This document shows, in pieces, positions 9,130 through 18,970 of a DNA stretch of 64,000 bases. Under the pieces are notes generated by a model. The model saw nothing but the letters and a program-made list of their open reading frames with translations, did not search any database and had not been told where the DNA came from. A program made the translations under genes and the position numbers. Source of the DNA: Methylobacter sp. (GTDB lineage: Bacteria; Pseudomonadota; Gammaproteobacteria; Methylococcales; Methylomonadaceae); contig JAGXGY010000053.1 in assembly GCA_024636505.1 (NCBI GenBank), positions 1 to 64,000 on the forward strand, in the 5' to 3' direction. Each line of letters begins with the position of its first letter. The stretch's first letter is position 1.

Positions 9130-10620
9130 TTATCGCTGCAAGTCGTATTTGCGTAACTTTTCAACCAATGTTGTACGCCTCATATTTAATCGCTTGGCCG
9201 CATGAGCGACCACCCCGTTACTTTCAGTCAACGCCTGACGTATCAAATCGATCTCCAGAACATTCAAATATTCTTTCAAATCCATACCCCATTCCGGTAA
9301 CTGTGCTGATGCGTTAGATGAATCATCAGAAGGGCCGATCACTTGACAAGCCTGAACGGGCTTATTATAGGCGCCTGTATCAGCCGCATCGATATCGTCA
9401 ACGATCTGTTCAGACAGAAGCTCAATAACATTATCCAATGGCTCAGAAACCGCATATTGTTGAAACTTTTCCGGTAAATCAGCCGCCTCGACAAGTCCTT
9501 TCGGATTAATAATAGCCAGACGCTCAATCAAATTCGCTAATTCCCTGACATTACCCGGCCACTCATGCTGCATTAATACTGCCAGCGCGGCATTGGTCAG
9601 ACGTACCGAACCCCGATTTGAAGCTTCCATACGAGCAATAAGATCAGTCACTAACAGCGGAATATCTTCAGCCCTGTCCTTTAACGCCGGTATTTCAATA
9701 GGAAAAACATTTAAACGATAAAAAAGATCTTCCCGGAACCGGTTTTCTTTAATCTCATGCTCAAGAGACCGATGTGTTGCTGCAATAATCCGCACGTCGC
9801 AATGCAGGGTTTTATTACTGCCTACGCGCTCAAAAGTTCGTTCCTGCAATACCCGCAATAATTTGACCTGCATAGCCAGAGGCATATCACCAATTTCATC
9901 CAGAAACAGGGTGCCGCCTTCCGCCATTTCAAAACGACCTTGGCGCGCGCTTAAAGCCCCGGTAAACGCGCCTTTCTCGTGACCGAAAAGCTCGCTTTCC
10001 AGCAATTCCCCCGGAATGGCGCCGCAATTAATAGGTACAAACGGCCTATCTTTTCTGAAAGAAGAATCATGCAAAGCGCGGGCAACCACTTCTTTTCCTG
10101 TTCCCGACTCGCCCAGAATTAATACCGTCGCATCAGATTCTGCAACCTGGTCAATCAATTTACGGATATCGACCATAGCTTGACTCTTGCCCTTTAGCCG
10201 TTCAAGGGCAGACGAACGCCGATCAGTCCCTTGGCGTACGGTAAGGGTCAATTGTTTAGCAGGTGCCGCCAGTTTATCGAGTATCGGTTTCAAAACAGCA
10301 TGCGTAGTCGGCCATTCCAGCACTTTAAATACGCTATGAGCGATTGCAGTTGAAACGTGAAGCAACGTTCCTTTGTTAATGATCAACACAACCGGGATTT
10401 TAGCGGCCCTTCCCACAATATCACTGAGCACCGTCGCTTGTTTTTCAATGCCCTCGCCGACAAAAACACCGCATAACCGATCAGTTTCGCCGCTAAAAAA
10501 AGCAATATAATCCGTTGAACCAGCGACCTCTATTCCATACCCCATAAACTGAAAAACGGCCTCCAGTTGTTGTGCTCTTGTTTGATTATCGTCAATTAAC
10601 AAAATACGCGGCAATGCCAT
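9130..10620 (-). CDS. flrA: FlrA/FleQ, master regulator of flagellar genes
   Basis: 496 residues. The degenerate receiver-like FleQ N-terminal domain (LPRILLIDDNQTRA) lacks a standard phosphorylation site. It is followed by an AAA+ sigma-54 activation domain with GESGTGKE, the GAFTGA loop and a FFRED/RLNVFPIEIP-type sensor region, and a Fis HTH (HAAKRLNMRRTTLVEKLRKY). In Pseudomonas FleQ also binds c-di-GMP; whether this protein does cannot be settled by eye. I use the ATG at 10620 (MALPRIL), where family similarity starts, instead of the frame from 10677. It heads the minus-strand flagellar block. Confidence 0.95.
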   Translation of the reverse strand: MALPRILLIDDNQTRAQQLEAVFQFMGYGIEVAGSTDYIAFFSGETDRLCGVFVGEGIEKQATVLSDIVGRAAKIPVVLIINKGTLLHVSTAIAHSVFKVLEWPTTHAVLKPILDKLAAPAKQLTLTVRQGTDRRSSALERLKGKSQAMVDIRKLIDQVAESDATVLILGESGTGKEVVARALHDSSFRKDRPFVPINCGAIPGELLESELFGHEKGAFTGALSARQGRFEMAEGGTLFLDEIGDMPLAMQVKLLRVLQERTFERVGSNKTLHCDVRIIAATHRSLEHEIKENRFREDLFYRLNVFPIEIPALKDRAEDIPLLVTDLIARMEASNRGSVRLTNAALAVLMQHEWPGNVRELANLIERLAIINPKGLVEAADLPEKFQQYAVSEPLDNVIELLSEQIVDDIDAADTGAYNKPVQACQVIGPSDDSSNASAQLPEWGMDLKEYLNVLEIDLIRQALTESNGVVAHAAKRLNMRRTTLVEKLRKYDLQR

Positions 10621-10921
10621 ATTTTTACACTCATTACTTATATTGAGGCCATTTAGATTCAGCCGTACACCGCACACAACAATAACTGCGATTCATCATT
10701 TAGCATGACCTAAAAACAATTCATGTTAACCATATTAACTCTTTGGCAAAGTTAAGCATCGAATCGGTATTATATCAAAATTCTCTTTATTTCAGACCGT
10801 TCTAAGATATTTCTCATGTAATTTACACAAATAAACCCAGCCGCATCTCATATCCAGGCTTGACAAAAATTTCTCATCATAGACACTAGGGTTGCTTTCA
10901 CAACCTCAGAGTACACTTTTT
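10621..10921. other. Divergent intergenic region between flrA and the CNNM/CorC gene
   Basis: No gene of its own is supported here. It should hold the flrA promoter (leftward) and that of the CNNM/CorC gene (rightward). A perfect TTGACA at 10860-10865 is a candidate -35 for the rightward gene, but the matching -10 (ACACTA after 17 bases) is weak. No sigma-54 site was found before flrA, as expected for the top of the cascade. Confidence 0.4.
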
Positions 10922-12172
10922 TTGAACGATATTTCCCTTAGCATGCTGTTTAGCATACTTGTCGCCATGCTTGTTCTTTCTGCTTTTTTCTCTGGATCGG
11001 AAACGGCGTTGATGTCACTAAATCGCTATCGTTTACGGCATTTAGTTAAACTCAATCATCCCGGTGCGATTAAAGCCACTAAATTACTGCAAAGACCGGA
11101 TCGCCTGCTTGGCTTGATCTTGCTATTCAATAACTTTGTTAATATTTTCGCATCTTCGATAGCAACGGTCATTGCGATTAAACTTTACGCCAACCACGAT
11201 TCCAGTGTCGCTATCGCTGCCGGAATTTTGACTATCGTCATGCTTATTTTCTCAGAGGTAACCCCAAAAACACTTGCCGCACTAAAACCGGAACTACTTG
11301 CCTTCCCTGCTGCCTGGATTTACACGCCGCTATTAAAAATATTTTACCCTATCGTCTGGTTCGTCAATTTATTTGTTAACCTGTTACTCCGGATAGTCGG
11401 TATCGATGCCAAAAAAAAATGCAACGACACGCTCAATAAAGATGAATTAAAAAGCATTATTATCGAAGCAGAAAACCTAATGCCGATACGCTACCAAAAA
11501 ATGCTGATGGGCATCCTCGATCTCGAGTCGGCGACGGTTGAAGACATCATGACGCCACGCAACGAAATTATTGGTATCGACCTTGAAATGCCGATTGAAG
11601 ACATCATTACCCAAATAAAAACCAGTCCGCATACCCGATTACCCGTTTATAAAACCAGTATCGACAGAATTATCGGCTTTATCCATTTAAGAAAAATACT
11701 GATACAGCTGAATCAGGATGATTTTAACAAGCAGACCATCATAAACTGCCTGGATAAACCCTCGTTTATCCCTGAGAGCACCCCGGTGCATAACCAAATG
11801 CATAGTTTTAAACATGAAAAAATCCGCATAGGCCTGGTAGTTGATGAATATGGCGATGTCCAGGGACTGGTTACAATGGATGATTTACTTCAGGAAATAG
11901 TCGGAGAACTCATTACCGACGATATCACAGTAAGAACCCAAAGTGACGGCAGCTATCTGGTTGACGCCAACATTACCATCAGGGAATTAAACCGCCTCAA
12001 TCAATGGTCGCTTCCCACAGAAGGACCCAAGACGCTTAACGGACTTATTGTTGAATTTATGGAAACCATACCCCAGATCGGAACCAGCATTAAACTGCAT
12101 GGTTACCCTCTGGAGATCATAAAACGAGATGAGAATGCCGTTAGACTGGTTAAATTCCTGCCCAGAAAATAA
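10922..12172 (+). CDS. CNNM/HlyC-CorC family membrane protein (magnesium/cobalt efflux type)
   Basis: About 416 residues. The N-terminal DUF21/CNNM domain has three to four membrane segments and the family signature SAFFSGSETALMSLNRYRLRHL. This is followed by two CBS domains (VEDIMTPRNEIIGID; GLVVDEYGDVQGLVTMDDLLQEIVGE) and a CorC_HlyC C-terminal domain. Proteins of this kind are linked to Mg2+ and Co2+ homeostasis. The start is uncertain: a TTG at 10922 (MNDISLSML) fits the family N-terminus; a TTG at 10892 adds ten residues but would overlap a possible -10 region; the first ATG is at 10943. It is a single gene followed by gspA after 36 bp. Confidence 0.9.
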   Translation: MNDISLSMLFSILVAMLVLSAFFSGSETALMSLNRYRLRHLVKLNHPGAIKATKLLQRPDRLLGLILLFNNFVNIFASSIATVIAIKLYANHDSSVAIAAGILTIVMLIFSEVTPKTLAALKPELLAFPAAWIYTPLLKIFYPIVWFVNLFVNLLLRIVGIDAKKKCNDTLNKDELKSIIIEAENLMPIRYQKMLMGILDLESATVEDIMTPRNEIIGIDLEMPIEDIITQIKTSPHTRLPVYKTSIDRIIGFIHLRKILIQLNQDDFNKQTIINCLDKPSFIPESTPVHNQMHSFKHEKIRIGLVVDEYGDVQGLVTMDDLLQEIVGELITDDITVRTQSDGSYLVDANITIRELNRLNQWSLPTEGPKTLNGLIVEFMETIPQIGTSIKLHGYPLEIIKRDENAVRLVKFLPRK

Positions 12173-12208
12173 ACCTTTATAATTTTTTTACCGGAAAATT
12201 GCATAACC

Positions 12209-13801
12209 TTGTATAAGCAATACTTTCATTTTAGCGAATTGCCGTTTTCGATCGCGACCGATCCGCACTTCATTTATATGAGCCCACGTCATCAGGAAGG
12301 CTTGGCGCATCTTCTTTACGGCATTAATTTTAGCGGGGGCTTTGTTGCATTAACCGGCGAAGTGGGCACCGGAAAAACCACGCTTTGCCAATGTCTGTTG
12401 CAACAAATCCCGAAGCATATCGATATCGCCCTGATATTGAATTCAAAGCTTACTGCCATCGAATTATTAGCTACTCTCTGCGATGAACTGGGCATTGCTT
12501 ATGACAAAAACCGGCAATCGTTAAAAACCCTGATCGACTGTTTAAACCAACATCTGCTCGCTGCCCATGCCAATGGCAGGCGTACGGTTTTGCTGATCGA
12601 TGAAGCGCAGAATTTGAGCCTGGAAGTATTGGAACAAGTTCGCCTGTTGACCAATCTGGAAACCCATAAAACAAAATTGCTGCAAATCATTCTAGTCGGC
12701 CAGCCTGAATTAAAAGAATTACTCAACCGAAAAGATTTGCGCCAGCTGAATCAGCGTATTACCGCCCGCTATCACTTGTTACCGTTATCGCTGAATGAAA
12801 CCCGCGCCTATATCCGGCATCGACTGAAGGTTTGTGACGGTCGCCCGGATATTTTTAAAGACAGCGCGATACGCAAAATTTACCACCTTTCTTCCGGCAT
12901 ACCCAGAGTGATTAATATCCTCTGCGATCGCGCCTTGCTTGGCGCCTATTCAACTAACAACTATATTGTTACCTCCGCACTGGTTAATCATGCTGCCGAT
13001 GAAACACTGGGGATTGCCGATAAAAAATCGCCTTACCTGATCCCATTATTAAGCCTGCTGTTTTTAGCAGCCATTGCCGCCGGCATTTACCATTGGCCCA
13101 GAACGAATAATCAGGCTCCGGTTACTATGGCAACGCCCTCCCCTGTCCTGCAAACGCAGACTGAAATCACTCCCGTTGCTGCGCCAGCAACACCGTTTAC
13201 TGACTGGATCAACAATCCCGATCATTCATTGAATACTGCGTTAATCAGCGTACTGAAGTTATGGGGCAAGCCCATCCCCGACAACCATCAAGTTGATTGT
13301 CATTACGTAGAAACAACGGGACTGCGCTGCATATCTGGTCAAGCCGACTGGAAAGAGCTGCTGGCAATGAATCATCCTGCTATTCTGGAATTCTCCTTGA
13401 CCGGTGCAGACAAGTTCCATGCCTTGCTTACCGGGTTCGGACAACATAAGCCCACGCTGTATTTTAACGATGGCATAACCTTTTTGCTAACCGATGTCTT
13501 GAGGCATTGGAACGGCTATTATTTACTATTGGAGCCGCCCATCCCGGATGGAAAATTGATACGTCCCCACCAGACCTCGGATAATACGCTCTGGTTGCGT
13601 CATCTGTTGAATAGTATTGACGGAAAAATTGAAGCCGTAGAACAGCCGCGTTTTTATGATGACAAGTTGGTTGCCCGCGTGATCAATTTTCAACATCAGC
13701 ATCAATTACCGGAAGACGGCATAGTGGGAAGCCGGACCCTGCCTCATCTTAACAACAGAGCGAATACGCTGGATGCCCCTCACTTAGCGATAAGCGATTA
13801 A
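12209..13801 (+). CDS. gspA: GspA/ExeA-like ATPase with peptidoglycan-binding domain
   Basis: 530 residues starting at TTG (YKQYFHFSELPFSIATDP), the typical ExeA beginning. An AAA ATPase occupies about residues 1-265, with Walker A GEVGTGKT at 50-57 and Walker B VLLIDEAQ. One membrane segment follows near residues 274-293 (IPLLSLLFLAAIAAGIYHW), then a periplasmic part that ends in a PG_binding_1 fold (KLVARVINFQHQHQLPEDGIVG). In Aeromonas ExeA and ExeB form an inner-membrane complex that remodels peptidoglycan so that the type II secretin can assemble. gspB follows after 2 bp. No other type II secretion genes are in the window. Confidence 0.92.
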   Translation: MYKQYFHFSELPFSIATDPHFIYMSPRHQEGLAHLLYGINFSGGFVALTGEVGTGKTTLCQCLLQQIPKHIDIALILNSKLTAIELLATLCDELGIAYDKNRQSLKTLIDCLNQHLLAAHANGRRTVLLIDEAQNLSLEVLEQVRLLTNLETHKTKLLQIILVGQPELKELLNRKDLRQLNQRITARYHLLPLSLNETRAYIRHRLKVCDGRPDIFKDSAIRKIYHLSSGIPRVINILCDRALLGAYSTNNYIVTSALVNHAADETLGIADKKSPYLIPLLSLLFLAAIAAGIYHWPRTNNQAPVTMATPSPVLQTQTEITPVAAPATPFTDWINNPDHSLNTALISVLKLWGKPIPDNHQVDCHYVETTGLRCISGQADWKELLAMNHPAILEFSLTGADKFHALLTGFGQHKPTLYFNDGITFLLTDVLRHWNGYYLLLEPPIPDGKLIRPHQTSDNTLWLRHLLNSIDGKIEAVEQPRFYDDKLVARVINFQHQHQLPEDGIVGSRTLPHLNNRANTLDAPHLAISD

Positions 13802-13803
13802 TC

Positions 13804-14505
13804 ATGTCTTTTATTCTAAATGCCTTACGTAAATCGGAACAGGAAAGACAAGCGCTTCAGCCTGAGACCGTCAATGATAGAATTCTGCTGCCTCAACCGC
13901 AGCAACACCAGAGCAAGACAGCCAAGTTTGTTATTTTCCTTGTTGTCGCCAATGTGTTGGTTATCGGCGGCTTCGTCTGGTTTATCAGAAATGACTTAAG
14001 GTCGACGCACCACACAATACCGGCCATTTCCATGCCCCTGCCTGCGCAGCAAATCCCGCTTGAATCCAGATCCCAACACGATACAAACTCTATTGCCGAA
14101 TTGCTTGACGGGCAAAAACCGGAACCGGCTCCGTTACCGATTAAGCCGGTTATCGCAAAAAAACCGGAGGCCGACACCCTTAAGCAACCGACTGCTGCCA
14201 GAAAATCACCACCACCGATACCAACCGCCATCAACATTCAACCGGCTCCGCCTGAACCGATACCGCTAAAAAACGACCTGCCCTTTTTAAACGACCTGCC
14301 TTTCGGCTTTCGCCGGACAGTACCGAAATTCGCCATCAATGTCTTCGTCTATTCACAGCAACCTGAAGATCGCTGGGTGATGATCGATATGGTCAAATAT
14401 AAGCCGGGACAGCAAATAAAAGACGCGCTGCTACTGCAAGAAATTCGCCCTGACAGCCTGGTCGTTGTTTACCAAAACCGGACATTCCAGATTAAGCGAC
14501 CGTAA
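13804..14505 (+). CDS. gspB: GspB/ExeB-like protein
   Basis: 233 residues. It starts MSFILNALRKSEQER, the hallmark N-terminus of GspB-family proteins. A single membrane anchor is at about residues 39-60 (FVIFLVVANVLVIGGFVWFI), then a proline-rich periplasmic linker and a compact C-terminal domain (FAINVFVYSQQPEDRWVMID, then a KYKPGQ turn). It is the expected partner of the ATPase just upstream in secretin assembly and in coupling to the cell wall. There is only a 2 bp gap, so the pair is one operon. Confidence 0.93.
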   Translation: MSFILNALRKSEQERQALQPETVNDRILLPQPQQHQSKTAKFVIFLVVANVLVIGGFVWFIRNDLRSTHHTIPAISMPLPAQQIPLESRSQHDTNSIAELLDGQKPEPAPLPIKPVIAKKPEADTLKQPTAARKSPPPIPTAINIQPAPPEPIPLKNDLPFLNDLPFGFRRTVPKFAINVFVYSQQPEDRWVMIDMVKYKPGQQIKDALLLQEIRPDSLVVVYQNRTFQIKRP

Positions 14506-14964
14506 ACGCAGACGCTATCAATGGTAGAGGTCAAACACCACACCATTCATCTGTGCCATTTTGAACTCACTCAAACAGCCATTCACCGCCTACCTACCTA
14601 TTAACGTGGTAATGCGTCCTTTGCCGCGTCCATGAAGCTGCACAAGAATTAACATCCTCATCAATAAGCTTCAATAAGCATCAACATATAGTATTTTTAA
14701 ATCTTTCAAGGCGCCATATATAGTTGCGAATGAGTTAAACGTTAGTTCTCGGATAACATCACAGACTAGGCTGTATGCCTCTTGGCACGATTAGGAAACC
14801 GTTTCTACGGACTCAATCGCATCAATTTATGACTTTCTGAACGTCCATAGGTATTATTACTTAATTACATTGCTTAACCTAAGCTGAACACCTACAATCC
14901 GCTGCGTAAAAAAACTTCCTAAATCGGGTAAAAATTACAATTTCTGTTATCTGCGGAGAAAAAA
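14506..14964. other. Intergenic region upstream of the T6SS operon
   Basis: About 460 bp without a supported reading frame. It separates gspB from tssB and should carry the leader and promoter of the secretion operon (candidate described separately). A TGGCACG at about 14796 matches a sigma-54 -24 box exactly but lacks the GC at -12. Short AT-rich direct repeats (CAATAAGC/TTCAATAAGCATCAA) occur around 14660-14685. Confidence 0.5.
14870..14898 (+). promoter_or_regulatory. Candidate sigma-70 promoter of the T6SS operon
   Basis: TTGCTT, 17 bases, then TACAAT (five of six bases of the -10 consensus) stand 67 bp before the tssB ATG. The spacing is optimal; the -35 box is only partly matched, so an activator may be needed. 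A GGAG ribosome site precedes tssB by seven bases. Confidence 0.5.
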
Positions 14965-15504
14965 ATGGCAATACAAGACGAAATTCCCAAATCACGATTA
15001 ACATTACGTTATAAAACCGAAGTTAATGGCCAACCTGAAGACATCACCTTGCCTATGCGGCTGCTTGTTACCGGTGATTTTTCGCAAGGATCTTCCAGTG
15101 ACCGTATCGTTGATCTCGATGAAAGGCGAATACGCAATTTGGACGGAACCAACACCGACCAGGTAATGAAAGATATGGGCATGAGCCTGAACTTTACGGT
15201 CGAAAACAAGATCGACGGCATTGATGAAGAAGACCTGCAAATATTGCTGCCCATCAACTCGATAAAATCTTTTTCTCCCGACCAAGTAGCTCAGCATGTT
15301 CCTAAGCTAAAAGGCTTGATTGCCTTAAAAGAGTTAATTGGAGAGATGCTCTCTAACGTAGATAACCGCAAGGAGTTGCGTAAATTGATGGATGAACTAA
15401 TGAGCAACCCAGAAAGCCTGGAAAAAGTTCTGGCCGACTTGAAAGGCTTTGAAAGCCTTAAATTACCAAGTGCTAACGAAACTGCCGAAACCCCCATCAA
15501 CTAG
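14965..15504 (+). CDS. tssB: TssB, T6SS contractile sheath small subunit
   Basis: 179 residues, normal for TssB/VipA/ImpB. TssB pairs with TssC to build the contractile sheath around the Hcp tube. Seen: an N-terminal SRLTLRYKTEV strand, LPMRLLVTGDFS, a conserved central part (NLDGTNTDQVMKDMG), and the helical C-terminus (LIALKELIGEMLSNVDNRKELRKL) that contacts TssC. It is the first gene of the operon, with a good ribosome site; tssC follows after 18 bp. Confidence 0.96.
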   Translation: MAIQDEIPKSRLTLRYKTEVNGQPEDITLPMRLLVTGDFSQGSSSDRIVDLDERRIRNLDGTNTDQVMKDMGMSLNFTVENKIDGIDEEDLQILLPINSIKSFSPDQVAQHVPKLKGLIALKELIGEMLSNVDNRKELRKLMDELMSNPESLEKVLADLKGFESLKLPSANETAETPIN

Positions 15505-15522
15505 AATATTAGGAATACTATT

Positions 15523-17058
15523 ATGTCTGATGACACTGCTGCTCCTGCTGCTACCACTACCGTGAGTACCGTTACTGCTGAAACTAATGAGGCGCTTGAT
15601 ATAAAGCGTTTCTTATCGAGTATGAGGCTCAATCCCGACGTTTCTGAGCCTGTTCCTATGATTTCCAATAATATGGAAACCGTTGCTGAAAATATCCGCG
15701 ATGAGGACCGATTTATTTCCGGAATGGCTGCAGTCTTGATGAATATCGATTCTGCCGCAGGCAAGTTTGACAAGGGCGCGGTACAAAGCCTGGTCGCCCG
15801 TATCGATGAATTAGTCAATGCGCAATTGAACGAAATCATTCACAACCAGAAATTTAAAGGCATGGAAGCCGATTGGCGAGCATTAAACGACTTGGTTCTT
15901 ACTACCAATTTTAAAGCTGACGTGATGATTGATATTATCGATGTCAGTAAGGATGAGTTATACGACGACTTCGACAGCAACGCGGTCGATATTACCGGCA
16001 GCGGCCTGTTTAAAAAGATTTACCTGGCCGAATATGATCAATATGGCGGCAGACCTTATGGCAGCATTGTGGGTTTATATGAAATTGAACATACCCCTCG
16101 CGATGAATTCTGGCTGAAAATCATGGGTAAAATCGCCTCGGCCAGTCATGCGCCGTTCATTGGCGCGGTTTCCCCAAAATTCTTCGGCTGCCAGACTATT
16201 GAAGAATTGTCCGCCATCAAGGATCTGGAAGGACTGATGAACCACCCGCGTTACGGCTCATGGAATGCGTTGAGAGATTCAGAGGCAGCCGCTTATATCG
16301 GCTTGACTTTACCGCGTTATATTCTGCGTCAACCTTACGATCCGGATATCAACCCCTGCGGCAGCGGCAATTTCAGCTTCAAAGAGGAAGTACGTGGCGA
16401 CAACAGTGCCGATTATCTGTGGGGTAGCGCTACGATCCTGTTTGCACAAAACATGATCCGCTCCTTTACCACCTCAGGTTGGTGCCAATATCTTCGAGGC
16501 CCGAAAGGAGGCGGTTTGATTTCCGGACTGCCGGTGCATATGTTCAATATGCGCGGTGAAGAGGAAATGAAGATTCCGGTGGAAATGGTTATCCCCGATT
16601 ACCGCGAACTTGAATTTGCCAACGCCGGTTTTATGCCGCTGATTTACCGTAAAGGCACCGCCGACGCATGTTTTTTCAGTTGCCAATCACTGAAGAAATC
16701 CAAGAAGTTCAAAGACCCCAAAGATTCTGAAAACTCCCAGTTGGTGACCAACCTTTCCTACACCTTATCCATCACCCGAATCGCGCATTATATCAAAAGC
16801 ATCATGCGCGATAATATCGGCAGTAGCGCTGATGCCGTCTATATAGCGAACACGCTTAATTCGTGGATGTTCCGCTATGTAACTACCGTCGTCAATCCTG
16901 ACGACCTTACTTTACGCTACTATCCGTTCAAGGCAGCCAGTGTAGACGTTCAGGAGCGTCCAGGAATGATAGGCTGGTATGACTGTAAAATTTCGGTACT
17001 GCCGCATATACAATTCGAGGGTATGGATGTTGAATTGCGTCTGGACGCACGCCTGTAA
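15523..17058 (+). CDS. tssC: TssC, T6SS contractile sheath large subunit
   Basis: 511 residues. It is the VipB/ImpC sheath protein, whose C-terminus is pulled apart by ClpV during recycling. Signatures include MEADWRALNDLV, HTPRDEFWLKIMGKIASASHAPFI, ALRDSEAAAYIGLTLPR, and the C-terminal PGMIGWYDCKISVLPHIQFEG ending VELRLDARL. The N-terminal 30 residues are Ala/Thr-rich. It sits between tssB and hcp in the canonical order. Confidence 0.97.
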   Translation: MSDDTAAPAATTTVSTVTAETNEALDIKRFLSSMRLNPDVSEPVPMISNNMETVAENIRDEDRFISGMAAVLMNIDSAAGKFDKGAVQSLVARIDELVNAQLNEIIHNQKFKGMEADWRALNDLVLTTNFKADVMIDIIDVSKDELYDDFDSNAVDITGSGLFKKIYLAEYDQYGGRPYGSIVGLYEIEHTPRDEFWLKIMGKIASASHAPFIGAVSPKFFGCQTIEELSAIKDLEGLMNHPRYGSWNALRDSEAAAYIGLTLPRYILRQPYDPDINPCGSGNFSFKEEVRGDNSADYLWGSATILFAQNMIRSFTTSGWCQYLRGPKGGGLISGLPVHMFNMRGEEEMKIPVEMVIPDYRELEFANAGFMPLIYRKGTADACFFSCQSLKKSKKFKDPKDSENSQLVTNLSYTLSITRIAHYIKSIMRDNIGSSADAVYIANTLNSWMFRYVTTVVNPDDLTLRYYPFKAASVDVQERPGMIGWYDCKISVLPHIQFEGMDVELRLDARL

Positions 17059-17094
17059 CTTTTTAATAAAAAATCTGAATAAGGAAGAAATATT

Positions 17095-17673
17095 ATGGCA
17101 TCTTCACAATATGGTTGCAGTATAAGACAGGGTTTCAACTTTGAGAAAGACGCGCAAGTACTGGTTGGGCATTTGGTCAGTATGAAAATTGGCACACAAG
17201 ATTTGGAAACTGATATCAAAGTGACCGACCCGACCAATTTTGGTGTAGATAATGATCTTGACGTGGTCGGCATTATTTCCGATATCTCTTGGCAAGGGGG
17301 CTATGCGGACCCACTGCAAATTGCTTTTAATGTCAGCAATGAGAACTCAAAACTGGTCAGTATTATGAAGCACACAGACTTATCAGATACGACAGTGGTA
17401 TTTAAATTTACGGTCTATGATTTCGATCCAATTGCCAAAAAGTACTATCTGGCTTTCCATTCGGATGATACCGACATGAAAGGTCTGATATTCAAACAGG
17501 GCGGCGAACTGGCTCTCGACATTGGTGCACAAGCTGATTCCACAGTAGCTTCACCGCTAAATTTTCAACTGTACGTGGGCATTATGCCCCAGGAAGAAGC
17601 CCAAGTTATTAAATTAGCGGTTTCCGATACTGACAAATTCGTCAAAACCTGGGGCGTGTCGGTGTCTACTTAA
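17095..17673 (+). CDS. hcp: Hcp (TssD), T6SS inner tube protein
   Basis: 192 residues, somewhat longer than classical Hcp. The assignment rests partly on position (directly after tssC) and partly on a beta-rich sequence without signal peptide. Internal features include DVVGIISDISWQGGYADPLQIAFNV and a C-terminus LKLAVSDTDKF-like (VIKLAVSDTDKFVKTWGVSV). Hcp hexamers stack into the tube expelled by sheath contraction. An AAGGAAG ribosome site precedes the ATG. It is divergent from the best-known Hcp sequences, so a phage-tail-tube-like relative is the alternative, with the same role. Confidence 0.78.
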   Translation: MASSQYGCSIRQGFNFEKDAQVLVGHLVSMKIGTQDLETDIKVTDPTNFGVDNDLDVVGIISDISWQGGYADPLQIAFNVSNENSKLVSIMKHTDLSDTTVVFKFTVYDFDPIAKKYYLAFHSDDTDMKGLIFKQGGELALDIGAQADSTVASPLNFQLYVGIMPQEEAQVIKLAVSDTDKFVKTWGVSVST

Positions 17674-17719
17674 GCATCTTGTTGACTAACACCATAAGCC
17701 TCGAGGCCTTAATTAATTT

Positions 17720-18970
17720 ATGTACAATCGCCTATCACGAGTTTTGTGGACGATGGGCCAGGCGCTACTGCCTGGACATCTGCGTGCCTTAGAAGAATCC
17801 CTGTTGGCTGATAGCGCGTTGCGCTTCAGTCGGCAGGAGGCGCCGGGTTATGGACTGTACCGGTTGAGTTGGAACCAAACCCTGTTAGTCGAAGGCATAC
17901 TGTCTTTGGAAGAGATGACGCTGGTGCTGTTTTCAGGTTTGCTGTTGGAGTTGAAGGCAAATGCACAGGCAGCGCCACTGAATCTTAATATTCCCGGCAC
18001 CACTTTGGTGCCGGTTTATGTGCATGTACGCTGCCGTCCTGAGGACAGTGGCGAGCGCGATACAAGTTTACAGACGATTAAACGTGACAATGTCAATTGT
18101 TGGCTTTGGTCTCTGGAACTTTCCACTGAACAAGAAAACCCCGATACCCTGGAAAGTTTTCGTTTGGCGGAGTTTGAAAAGCAACCGGATGGTTCATGGC
18201 GGCTTTCCTCCCGCTATATTCCGCCGTTAGTGCGTCTGGGTTCAGTACCGTTTCTGAAAGAGGAATTGACTGTACTGGTTCACAAACTTGAGGCCTATCA
18301 TTATCAGTTGACTCAGGAAATTGCAGCCATTTACCTCTCTGGCGCCGATCTGGTCAACGCCAAGCAGTGCTTGAAAAGTGTCGTGCAAATGCAGCGTTTT
18401 CTTGCCAACCTGTTTACCCAAATTTCCCCGCACCCCTATACGGTGTACGAACAATTAAAGCACTTTTATGTCGATTTGTGCTTCTATCATAACAACACCC
18501 CGCAATTTGCCACGACCCCTTATCGTCATGAACAACTTGTCGAGGTATTTAAGGAAACGCTTGAACCGCTGAATGATCAATTACAGTTGAGCCAGATACG
18601 CTCACCCTACTTGCCATTTACGATACTGGCCGGCATCGTGCAGGCCAGCCTGCCCGAGTCGATTCGTGAGGCAAAAGAAATCTACCTGCTGGTACAAAAA
18701 GGCGGCGTTACCAAAACCGTCAGTCTCGATGGTTTTAAGATTGCCGCCGTCAGCCGCATTCCGATAGTACACAAATTTTATTTACAAGGTATCCCTTGCA
18801 AACGCATGGAGCGTCCGCCGTTCCAGAACTCCTTCGGCCCTGAGGTGGATATTTACCAAATCAGTCTGGGCGAAGAATGGGATCATGCGCTGAATGAACT
18901 GGCACTGGGTTTTTACGCTAATCCAAAGTTTACCGAAGAAAACTTTTTCCTTTATTGGCGGTCAGTCTGA
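17720..18970 (+). CDS. tssK: TssK, T6SS baseplate subunit
   Basis: 416 residues. TssK trimers join the baseplate (with TssF/TssG) to the TssLM membrane complex. The N-terminus (LSRVLWTMGQALLPGHLRALEESLL) matches the receptor-binding-protein-like shoulder domain. The middle has the helical region LEAYHYQLTQEIAAIYL, and the C-terminal head contains FTILAGIVQASLPESIREAKEIYLLV, typical of the family. The stop overlaps the tssE start by one base. Confidence 0.93.
   Translation: MYNRLSRVLWTMGQALLPGHLRALEESLLADSALRFSRQEAPGYGLYRLSWNQTLLVEGILSLEEMTLVLFSGLLLELKANAQAAPLNLNIPGTTLVPVYVHVRCRPEDSGERDTSLQTIKRDNVNCWLWSLELSTEQENPDTLESFRLAEFEKQPDGSWRLSSRYIPPLVRLGSVPFLKEELTVLVHKLEAYHYQLTQEIAAIYLSGADLVNAKQCLKSVVQMQRFLANLFTQISPHPYTVYEQLKHFYVDLCFYHNNTPQFATTPYRHEQLVEVFKETLEPLNDQLQLSQIRSPYLPFTILAGIVQASLPESIREAKEIYLLVQKGGVTKTVSLDGFKIAAVSRIPIVHKFYLQGIPCKRMERPPFQNSFGPEVDIYQISLGEEWDHALNELALGFYANPKFTEENFFLYWRSV

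Noticed and set aside
14796-14812. TGGCACG upstream of tssB as a sigma-54 promoter
   Set aside because: The -24 part is exact but no GC occurs at -12, so it was not called; a sigma-70-like pair nearer the gene fits better.
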